The notes under the pieces: model-generated
Told to the model about the DNA's origin: nothing
What the model saw: the letters and a program-made list of their open reading frames with translations, nothing else
The model's database searches: none
Made by a program: the position numbers and the translations under genes
From: Candidatus Rhabdochlamydia sp.
Lineage (GTDB): Bacteria > Chlamydiota > Chlamydiia > Chlamydiales > Rhabdochlamydiaceae
Length of the DNA stretch: 6,276 bases
Reading direction: 5' to 3'
NCBI GenBank assembly: GCA_030044075.1
Contig: JASHWM010000083.1
Coordinates: 1-6,276 of the forward strand
Shown: piece by piece, positions 1 to 5,223 of the stretch
How the letters are laid out: each line of letters opens with the position of its first letter
Numbering within the stretch: the first letter of the stretch is position 1

Positions 1-457
1 GCAGGATCCTGCTCCCCTTTACAGGAGTTGCCGGGAAAGCATCGACATGGAGCCTTGTGTCATCTTTTCGATAAGAGCTGACGCGACCTTTGATCTCTGC
101 GGGGCGAAAACTTGTCCTTCCCTGCTTAATGTTTGGAACGTAAAACGGCAAAAGCGTTTCGATCAAATTTTTACTAAAGAGTGCAAATCGCTGCATCATC
201 ATCTTAAGGTCATGCAATTCTTCACTTACACAAATAGACCCTCCGACCCTCTCTGTGCGGATGTCATAGCTGATATTTTTAGACTTGGGGCTTAGCTTCT
301 CCGGAGTCAGGAAGCGCTTTTCCGATTCCTGCAGGACAAACGAAAATTTCGGAAGATAAATGACCTGCCCCTCTTCCAAAGACACAATGGCCTTTTCCTT
401 TATCCCTTTTGAAACTTCTTCCAGCGAGCTGATATCGAGTGATTCTAATTCTTTCAT
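1..457 (-). CDS. kdoO: Kdo hydroxylase (KdoO-like Fe(II)/2-oxoglutarate dioxygenase), N-terminal 152 residues, truncated by the window edge
   Basis: My minus-strand translation gives an open frame of 152 codons that leaves the window at base 1. The last third reads FYVPNIKQGRTSFRPAEIKG (residues 105-124), then SSYRKDD (127-133), LHVDAFP (136-142) and KGSRIL (147-152). I recognise this as the Kdo hydroxylase family, which hydroxylates the outer 3-deoxy-D-manno-octulosonate of LPS using Fe(II), O2 and 2-oxoglutarate. H137 and D139 form the HxD part of the iron-binding facial triad; the distal His must lie outside the window. Family members are roughly 300 residues from memory, so about half is present. 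The start at 457 is preferred because AGGG (467-464) sits 6 nt upstream. An in-frame ATG at 463 would add two residues but overlaps that Shine-Dalgarno. No operon partner is visible, because the upstream side is a divergent AT-rich region. The family call is fairly secure; the exact substrate is inferred. Confidence 0.82.
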   Translation of the reverse strand, partial: MKELESLDISSLEEVSKGIKEKAIVSLEEGQVIYLPKFSFVLQESEKRFLTPEKLSPKSKNISYDIRTERVGGSICVSEELHDLKMMMQRFALFSKNLIETLLPFYVPNIKQGRTSFRPAEIKGRVSSYRKDDTRLHVDAFPATPVKGSRIL

Positions 458-801
458 GAACATCCCTGCATTAATGATCAAAGTTTTTGAAAGTCTATAT
501 TAGAGAATAGGAGATAAAAAAAGAATCAAAAACACCTCTATTCCAACCAAGAAAAATGATGAACTATCCCCCATAACTAAAACGATACTATCACCTGTAT
601 TTGTTTTCCACTCACCTCGTTTCTATACCATAAGCTACTAAAAAAAAGACACTTACACTAACAACTGATTCTGTACTACTTATTAAGTTCAATGCACATT
701 ACTTTAATTATTAAACATTTATAAAACAATAATTATTATAATATTAAAATTAAAACTATAATATGTTAAAATTATATTAATTTATATAATTAGGATGTAT
801 T
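458..801. other. AT-rich divergent intergenic region between kdoO and the 406-aa gene
   Basis: This stretch of about 340 bp holds no convincing gene on either strand. It becomes extremely AT-rich towards the right: bases 700-790 are almost entirely A and T. It must carry the promoters of both divergent genes. Leftwards, a TAATAT box (minus strand, 502-497) lies about 40 nt before the kdoO start, but no good -35 box is found at normal spacing. Rightwards, several TATAAT-like boxes precede the gene at 802. I see no tRNA, riboswitch or repeat array here. Confidence 0.6.
711..790 (+). promoter_or_regulatory. Candidate promoter region of the 406-aa gene, with repeated TATAAT boxes
   Basis: Three exact TATAAT hexamers occur at 737-742, 757-762 and 785-790. 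A TATTAT at 734-739 lies 17 bp downstream of TTAAAC (711-716), which makes the best spaced -35/-10 pair. The box at 785-790 is too close to the Shine-Dalgarno (AGGA, 792-795) to be used for this gene in the usual way. In DNA this AT-rich such hexamers arise easily by chance, so this is only a candidate. Confidence 0.3.
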
Positions 802-2022
802 ATGTTTTCAATAGTACCAAGACCAGAAAGCAGTGCCACTCTGTCCAGAGGCCCTTCCCTTGATGACCCTGCCTTCGAGCAACAGTCCATGATGCAAGAG
901 TGGGAATTAGCACACAAAGACAGCTTTATCGCCCATGCCGTTTGGGGAAATAATTTCGATAAAGTGGTCCAATCTGGCTGTGTCATGTGCGCTCAAGATG
1001 TCCTTACCACACAAAACCAAGTGGAATATGAACAAGGAACGCGGTTTGGAGAAAGGGGTTCAATGCTCCTGCCAGAACTTTCTTCGGCAATTGTAGATAT
1101 TTTTGAAGAATTATCTTCTGAAGAAGAAGTGGAATTCCATAATCTTCTCGCTCTAAAAAATGAGAGTTTGACTACAGAAGAGAAGAAAGAACTAAAACAA
1201 TTGCAGAAGAAAATGATTGAGCTCGCATCCGAAGAAGATGATGAAGAGTTCCTAAGCTTTATTTTACCGCTGCACTCACAAAAAAATGATCCGGATCTTC
1301 ATATTCGAAATAAAAACCGCCTCAAAAAAATCGCAGAAAAATTATCGCCAGAAGAATTCGATGCCCCTAGATATATAAGCTTACTTGAAAAAAACAAATT
1401 AAACCCTTTCCAGGAAAGACGATTAAAGGTCCTAGAGAGAAAAAAACAGGGAATCCACGTAGACATAAAACGCATTGATGACTCTTTTGAAACTCAAGCC
1501 AGCACGCTTCCAATCATTCGAAAGTTAAAGGGACTAGAATCGCGTTTTTTGGGCCCCCTAAAAATTAACTATTATAGCAAGAATGGCAACGCCTTTGACA
1601 AATATCTAGCCTCAAAATATGAAAAATGGATCAAAAAAGGAATCGCTCAAGAAACGATCGAAGAGGCCCTGCTGCAAGCCCGAGGATTGGAAATTCCCCA
1701 CACTAAACTGAATGGTGAAATCAGAGCGATGAAAAATTCTGTTGCCTGGTCCTATGGAGAGATTGTCGTCTTGCGAGGCCATGCAGAACACCTTCTCATG
1801 AAAACAAGCCCAAGCCCAGAAGTTTGGCTCTTGCAACCCTGGCAAAATAACGGAGAGTATTACCGGCTGCCTTTAGCGCAAGAGGACACAATCGTTATCG
1901 GTCCTAGAGAGAAACTTGAACCGTATGTTGAAACATTCAGAAAACAAGGCATCAAGTTTTGCTTCATTGAAAATATGACCGAAGAACAAAAAAAGCTCTT
2001 CAACATCCGAAAAAAATCTTAA
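802..2022 (+). CDS. Hypothetical 406-aa protein with charged helical repeats; possible secreted effector
   Basis: I do not recognise this protein. The start is well supported: AGGA at 792-795 lies 6 nt before ATG, and no earlier start suits. Residues 1-30 are Ser/Pro-rich with no hydrophobic signal. Residues 35-95 look globular, including AHAVWGNNFDKVVQSGCVMC (44-63). Residues 100-220 are strongly charged and probably helical, with two similar units at 104-137 and 181-214 that share LSxEE, a central Leu pair and an LKxLxxK end. Residues 305-406 look alpha/beta, with GEIVVLRG (319-326), VWLL (341-344) and EDTIVIGPREKLEPYVETF (361-379). No transmembrane segment is seen. A polar Ser-rich N-terminus and a coiled-coil-like centre are common in type III effectors of intracellular bacteria, but that is inference. 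The pattern of H45, then NNFDKVVQSG, with a C-terminal strand region is faintly like ADP-ribosyltransferase folds, which I cannot confirm. It stands alone behind its own AT-rich leader. Confidence 0.85.
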   Translation: MFSIVPRPESSATLSRGPSLDDPAFEQQSMMQEWELAHKDSFIAHAVWGNNFDKVVQSGCVMCAQDVLTTQNQVEYEQGTRFGERGSMLLPELSSAIVDIFEELSSEEEVEFHNLLALKNESLTTEEKKELKQLQKKMIELASEEDDEEFLSFILPLHSQKNDPDLHIRNKNRLKKIAEKLSPEEFDAPRYISLLEKNKLNPFQERRLKVLERKKQGIHVDIKRIDDSFETQASTLPIIRKLKGLESRFLGPLKINYYSKNGNAFDKYLASKYEKWIKKGIAQETIEEALLQARGLEIPHTKLNGEIRAMKNSVAWSYGEIVVLRGHAEHLLMKTSPSPEVWLLQPWQNNGEYYRLPLAQEDTIVIGPREKLEPYVETFRKQGIKFCFIENMTEEQKKLFNIRKKS

Positions 2023-2044
2023 AAAAGATTTTCATATATCATTT

Positions 2045-2070
2045 TATAGATCTAGCTATCTATATAATAC
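2045..2070 (+). terminator. Weak candidate terminator hairpin after the 406-aa gene
   Basis: TATAGAT (2045-2051) and ATCTATA (2058-2064) can form a 7-bp stem with a 6-nt loop. It lies 23 bp after the stop codon at 2020-2022. The following bases include only a short T run (2071-2074) and the stem is poor in GC, so it would be a weak intrinsic terminator. A second AT-only inverted repeat (AAAATCT 2013-2019 / AGATTTT 2026-2032) straddles the stop codon itself. Neither is strong evidence. Confidence 0.25.
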
Positions 2071-2126
2071 TTTTCCATTTAAAAAGTCATTTTTATAAAA
2101 AATAACTATCAAACTCATTAAAAAAA

Positions 2127-2170
2127 ATATTGTTTTTGATATTGTTTTTTTAAATTCATATTGTTAACAA
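2127..2170. repeat. Three ATATTGTT copies ending in a TTGTTAACAA palindrome upstream of uhpC
   Basis: ATATTGTT occurs at 2127-2134, 2139-2146 and 2158-2165. The first two copies extend to an 11-bp match (ATATTGTTTTT) with a 12-bp period. The third copy merges into TTGTTAACAA (2161-2170), a perfect 10-bp palindrome. The cluster ends 46 bp before the uhpC start and overlaps its best candidate promoter, the place expected for an operator. No binding protein is identified, and AT-rich composition raises the chance of coincidence. Confidence 0.35.
2136..2164 (+). promoter_or_regulatory. Candidate uhpC promoter
   Basis: TTGATA (2136-2141) is followed after 17 bp by TATTGT (2159-2164), a 4-of-6 match to the -10 consensus. 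Transcription would start near 2171, giving a leader of about 46 nt that contains the AGGTAGG Shine-Dalgarno (2206-2212). The -10 box overlaps the TTGTTAACAA palindrome, so a repressor bound there could block it. This is pattern-based only. Confidence 0.35.
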
Positions 2171-2216
2171 GAACTTAGAGTTACACCTTTATTAGATCGA
2201 ATATTAGGTAGGCTTT

Positions 2217-3599
2217 ATGCGAGTTCTTGAGTGGTTGCGCCCTGCACCTTTTATAGAAGAAATCCAAGATGAAGAAGTTATAAAAAAACAATATAAACAC
2301 TGGCGCATTCGAACATTCTACGGAATGTATATAGGATATGCCCTCTATTATTTCACCCGTAAAAGTTTTACCTTTGCCATGCCTTCAATGATTGAGCAAG
2401 GATATAGTCTTTACGAACTTGGAATGCTTGGCACCATTCTTTCAATTACCTATGGCATCAGCAAATTTATCAGCGGAATCATGGGAGACAAGTCCAATCC
2501 ACGTTATTTCATGTCCTTTGGGTTGATGCTGACAGGGCTATGCAATATTTGTTTTGGATTTTCAACAAGTTGGGCTTTACTTGCTTTATTCTGGGCTTTG
2601 AACGCATGGTTTCAAGGATGGGGTTGGCCTGGATGTGCAAAACTTTTAACTCATTGGTATTCACAATCTGAAAGAGGGACCTGGTGGAGCCTATGGAACA
2701 CTTCTCATAATTTAGGGGGAGCCCTTATTCCTATTATTGCTGCTTTTTGCGCACATCACTATGGGTGGCGAAGCGCGATGTTTGTCCCTGGCATCTTTTG
2801 CATTTTGGCTGGTTTTTTCTTGATCAATCGTTTACGAGATATTCCTCAATCACTGGGATTGCCTCCCATTGAAAAATTCAAAGGAGAAAAAATATTATTC
2901 CCAAAAAATGAAAAGAATCTTTCGCTATCGGTCAAAGAGATCCTTTTCAAATATGTGCTTTCCAATCAATACGTATGGGCGATCGCCTTTGCATATTTTT
3001 TCATCTATGTCATCCGTATCGGGTTAAATGACTGGAGCATGGTCTATTTAGTAAAGTTCAAGGGATATTCGACCATGATGGCGGGAACATGCGTACTCTG
3101 GTTTGAAATCGGAGGGTTTTTGGGAAGCCTTTTTGCTGGGTGGTGCTCTGATAAAATTTTCCGTGGCAAACGAAACCCCGTGAATATCCTATGTACTGTT
3201 GGAGCTCTCGGTTCCCTCCTTGCTTTACATTGGAATGGAGCTACTTTACTTTTTCTGGACTCTATTATCATGTTCTTTGCAGGCTTTTTTATTTTTGGCC
3301 CCCAAATGTTAATCGGGATGGTAGCGGCTGAGCTCACGCATAAAAAAGCAGCAGCAACTTCCAGCGGGTTTGCTGGCTGGTTCGCTTATCTCGGAGGAGC
3401 AATGGCTGGTGGACCTCTTGGAGTTCTTACTAGTACCTGGGGATGGGATGCTTTTTTCGCAGTTCTGCTAGCCTGTGGTCTTGTAGCTTTGGCGCTTATC
3501 TCGCCTCTTTGGTCAGTTAAAATAAGCCCTAAAGTTCTTTCTCTATCTCCGGCTGAAGAGAACTCTGCGTTGAATTCTCGTACAATTTTGCAAAAATAA
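2217..3599 (+). CDS. uhpC: UhpC-type hexose-phosphate transporter (MFS, organophosphate:phosphate antiporter family)
   Basis: This is a full-length 460-residue, 12-helix inner-membrane protein of the GlpT/UhpT/UhpC family. Diagnostic segments are GYALYYFTRKSF (40-51), YGISKFISGIMGDKSNPRYF (79-98), WFQGWGWPGCAKLLTHWY (131-148), ERGTWWSLWNTSHNLGGALI (152-171), the MFS loop GWCSDKIFRGKR (308-319), and GPQMLIGMVAAELTHKKAAA (361-380). R48 in helix 1 and R267 in helix 7 (IRIGLNDW) occupy the places of the two phosphate-binding arginines of GlpT/UhpT. In Enterobacteria UhpC senses glucose-6-phosphate together with UhpB. In Chlamydiae the homologue is reported to import glucose-6-phosphate in exchange for phosphate, and the N-terminal RPAP/WRIR and linker INRLRDIPQSLGLPP (203-217) are chlamydial in style. 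Transport of host sugar phosphate is therefore the more likely role. The AGGTAGG Shine-Dalgarno at 2206-2212 fixes the start. The last 71 bp overlap the convergent membrane-protein gene. Confidence 0.93.
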   Translation: MRVLEWLRPAPFIEEIQDEEVIKKQYKHWRIRTFYGMYIGYALYYFTRKSFTFAMPSMIEQGYSLYELGMLGTILSITYGISKFISGIMGDKSNPRYFMSFGLMLTGLCNICFGFSTSWALLALFWALNAWFQGWGWPGCAKLLTHWYSQSERGTWWSLWNTSHNLGGALIPIIAAFCAHHYGWRSAMFVPGIFCILAGFFLINRLRDIPQSLGLPPIEKFKGEKILFPKNEKNLSLSVKEILFKYVLSNQYVWAIAFAYFFIYVIRIGLNDWSMVYLVKFKGYSTMMAGTCVLWFEIGGFLGSLFAGWCSDKIFRGKRNPVNILCTVGALGSLLALHWNGATLLFLDSIIMFFAGFFIFGPQMLIGMVAAELTHKKAAATSSGFAGWFAYLGGAMAGGPLGVLTSTWGWDAFFAVLLACGLVALALISPLWSVKISPKVLSLSPAEENSALNSRTILQK

Positions 3600-4161
3600 A
3601 TCCAAATCCGATCACAAACAATCCAATCGATGTATAGAAATGCAGAAGAATTTTCTGAAGCTCACTATGGATTTTAATCGGTAAAATCCCAAAAAGAATG
3701 CCAATAGATCCCAAAAAGACCACAAGCACAGAAATAAACAATAGAAAAATGCTTTTTACCAAAGAATTCTTCTTTGGCCATAATACAAAAAGCAAACCAG
3801 CCAGCATAAAACCAATTGCTGCCAATAGAACCATCTTTGAGGAATTCGAGGGATAAAACCTTAAGTTATTGAAGAACAGGTTCAGTGTTGCCTCAGGTGG
3901 AAAGAGAAGCTCTGCAAATCTTTGAAATCCTATCAAAAATATGGTCATCCCCAAAATTTTTGACAGAGGAAATTGAAAGGAAGAAAAAAGCGTAAAAAAG
4001 CCAAGGCCGCTTAAAAAAAGGCAGAGAGCAGCAGGATAGGGGATTGGCCAAGTAGAAGGAGAAAGTTGCAATATGGAAGAAAGACCAAGATGCCAGCTTA
4101 TTAAAAAAACCAGGCCCATTCCCAAAGAAATTACTGCGGAAGTTCGTATTATCGATTTCAT
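3529..4161 (-). CDS. Six-helix membrane protein resembling a sensor kinase/diguanylate cyclase membrane module, with no output domain
   Basis: The protein has 210 residues from the ATG at 4161 and about six transmembrane segments (near 4-22, 43-59, 67-87, 110-128, 135-160 and 173-192). After helix 1, WPIPYPAALCLFLSGLGFFT (38-57) and KMVLLAAIGFMLAGLLFVLW (109-128) look like two copies of the 'NTALCFLLLGLALLL' segment seen in uncharacterised N-terminal membrane modules of histidine kinases and GGDEF proteins. Helix 3 plus RFAELLFPPEATLNLFF (81-97) fits the segment that separates them. In those proteins a PAS, kinase or GGDEF domain follows the last helix; here only about 18 polar residues remain before the stop. 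It may be a free-standing relative, a degraded sensor, or an unrelated membrane protein. An in-frame ATG at 4215 would add an unlikely Lys-rich leader encoded by the poly(A) tract. The 3' end overlaps uhpC by 71 bp in convergent orientation. Confidence 0.75.
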   Translation of the reverse strand: MKSIIRTSAVISLGMGLVFLISWHLGLSSILQLSPSTWPIPYPAALCLFLSGLGFFTLFSSFQFPLSKILGMTIFLIGFQRFAELLFPPEATLNLFFNNLRFYPSNSSKMVLLAAIGFMLAGLLFVLWPKKNSLVKSIFLLFISVLVVFLGSIGILFGILPIKIHSELQKILLHFYTSIGLFVIGFGFIFAKLYENSTQSSLQPEIEKEL

Positions 4162-4170
4162 CACCACCTC
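4162..4170 (-). promoter_or_regulatory. Shine-Dalgarno that decides the start of the 210-aa membrane protein
   Basis: Read on the minus strand this is GAGGTGGTG directly before the ATG at 4161, placing the AGG core 5 nt upstream of that start. The alternative ATG at 4215 is preceded only by AATTAAAAA-type sequence without a purine-rich GAGG motif, so 4161 is chosen. Confidence 0.65.
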
Positions 4171-4309
4171 ACACAATTTTTTAAAAAAGTTACATTTTTT
4201 TTTTAATTGGCACAAGAAACTAATTCTTGAAAAACTCGATTTCCCCTTTCAAATTCCTAAGAAAAGGCGAAAAAAAAGAATGCTTGGCTTCTTGAAAGGC
4301 ACATTTTAA

Positions 4310-4337
4310 TTGAACTGTTGCTCATGCTTCGGATAAA
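4310..4337 (+). promoter_or_regulatory. Candidate promoter of the methyltransferase gene
   Basis: TTGAAC (4310-4315, 5 of 6 bases of the -35 consensus) is followed after 16 bp by GATAAA (4332-4337, 4 of 6 bases of the -10 consensus). Transcription would start about 25 nt before the ATG at 4369, leaving just enough leader for the AGGAG Shine-Dalgarno at 4358-4362. Pattern evidence only. Confidence 0.4.
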
Positions 4338-4368
4338 TTCTCCCTTCAATCATTTACAGGAGTGACAT

Positions 4369-5217
4369 ATGCGTAGAGACAAACTCTTATTCCTCGCTTT
4401 CATCGCTACTTCTTTTTTAGGCAACCTTATTGCTGATGATCCTTGGAAGGGCAGTGAATACGCAAAGAATTCAGATTCGCAAAAATCCTCTGCCGATGAC
4501 TTTATGCTGAAAACTGAGCTCACCGGTGTTTCCTCTATTTTAGACGTCGGGTGCGGGGATGGAAAGATCACAGCTGCCATGGCGCGCGCCCTACCAAATG
4601 GGTATGTCGTTGGCGTTGACATCTCCCCATCGATGGTCCAGTTCGCAAACAAACACTTCCCTGGGGATAAGAACCTCTCCTTTCAAGTCGCGGACGCTGC
4701 AAAGCTCGATTTTGAAGCAGAATTCGATCTCATCACTTCGTTCACTGTCATGCAATGGGTCCTGGAACAGGCGCAGGCTCTAAGCTGCTTTGAAAAGGCC
4801 TTGAAGCCTCAGGGCAGGCTGTGGGTTCAAATCCCTACAGGCCTTCCGAAGGCGATGCAAGAAGCGATAAGTAAAATGATCGCCTCAGAGCAATGGAAAA
4901 GTTATTTTACAAGCTTTTCAGCGCCATGGAGGTTTTATGAGCCGAGGGAATACCAGGCCCTCCTTGCGGAATCTGGCTTTACTCCCATACGCTTCGAGGT
5001 CGTCACCAAACATGAAATTTTCCCATCAAGAGAGGTCTTTCAAGGGTTTTTAAGACAGTGGTTCCCCTACTTAAGGCCCCTTCCCGAAAATCTGAAGGAT
5101 GCTTTTCTCACAGAGCTCCTTGACCAGTATCTGAAAATACAGACTGTTGACTCCCAAGGCAGGGTCAGCTTTATCGTCGACCGTATTGAAGTAGAGGCAA
5201 AAAAGACGGCAAGCTAA
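4369..5217 (+). CDS. Class I SAM-dependent methyltransferase with an N-terminal signal-peptide-like segment
   Basis: The 282-residue protein carries a Rossmann-fold methyltransferase domain. Motif I is ILDVGCGDGKITAAMARALP (57-76), the ribose-binding acidic residue is D84 in VVGVDISPSMV (80-90), the adenine-side acidic residue is D109 in FQVADAAKL, and FDLITSFTVMQWV (119-131) is the post-IV segment. WKGSEYAKNSDSQKSSADDF (26-45) matches the usual 'WN..Y...S..Q...A' N-terminus of the trans-aconitate/juvenile-hormone-acid type of small-molecule methyltransferase, so the core is complete. The substrate cannot be read from sequence. In front of this core lies MRRDK, a hydrophobic stretch (LLFLAFIATSFLGNLIA, 6-22) and DDP, which looks like a Sec signal peptide with cleavage after A22. 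The AGGAG Shine-Dalgarno (4358-4362) 6 nt before the ATG fixes this start, and no ATG lies between the segment and the core. Export, or anchoring in the membrane, is inferred. The gene converges on the P-type ATPase gene with a 6-bp gap. Confidence 0.87.
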   Translation: MRRDKLLFLAFIATSFLGNLIADDPWKGSEYAKNSDSQKSSADDFMLKTELTGVSSILDVGCGDGKITAAMARALPNGYVVGVDISPSMVQFANKHFPGDKNLSFQVADAAKLDFEAEFDLITSFTVMQWVLEQAQALSCFEKALKPQGRLWVQIPTGLPKAMQEAISKMIASEQWKSYFTSFSAPWRFYEPREYQALLAESGFTPIRFEVVTKHEIFPSREVFQGFLRQWFPYLRPLPENLKDAFLTELLDQYLKIQTVDSQGRVSFIVDRIEVEAKKTAS

Positions 5218-5223
5218 CACTTT

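Larger units (their letters stand above)
4162..4368. other. Divergent intergenic region with poly(T) tract and CAAGAA-TTCTTG inverted repeat
   Basis: This 207-bp gap separates the divergent membrane-protein and methyltransferase genes and must hold both promoters. Visible elements are TTTTTTAAAAAA (4177-4188), a run of ten T (4195-4204) and the inverted repeat CAAGAA/TTCTTG with a 5-nt centre (4213-4218 and 4224-4229). The string TTCTTGAAA occurs twice (4224-4232 and 4289-4297). The inverted repeat could be an operator for either gene. I found no coding frame here that looks real. Confidence 0.4.

Noticed and set aside
1..12. Perfect palindrome GCAGGATCCTGC at the left edge
   Set aside because: It falls inside the kdoO coding frame (S-R-I-L codons) and has no partner or promoter context, so it is probably chance.
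47..295. Plus-strand open frame of 82 residues
   Set aside because: It lies antisense to the kdoO coding frame, which carries clear family motifs; the plus-strand product shows no recognisable domain.
481..801. Possible small RNA or tRNA in the long intergenic region
   Set aside because: No cloverleaf, GC-rich stem or terminator-like hairpin is visible; the region is too AT-rich for a structured RNA to be claimed by eye.
2013..2032. AAAATCT/AGATTTT hairpin over the stop codon of the 406-aa gene as a terminator
   Set aside because: The stem is almost all A-T and its T tract is on the minus strand, where no upstream gene needs termination.
3044..3337. Minus-strand open frame of 97 residues inside uhpC
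   Set aside because: It lies fully within the unambiguous uhpC frame and has no family features.
4073..4309. Plus-strand open frame of 78 residues across the start of the membrane-protein gene
   Set aside because: It is half antisense to a supported gene and half Lys/Phe-rich low-complexity sequence, with no convincing ribosome-binding site.
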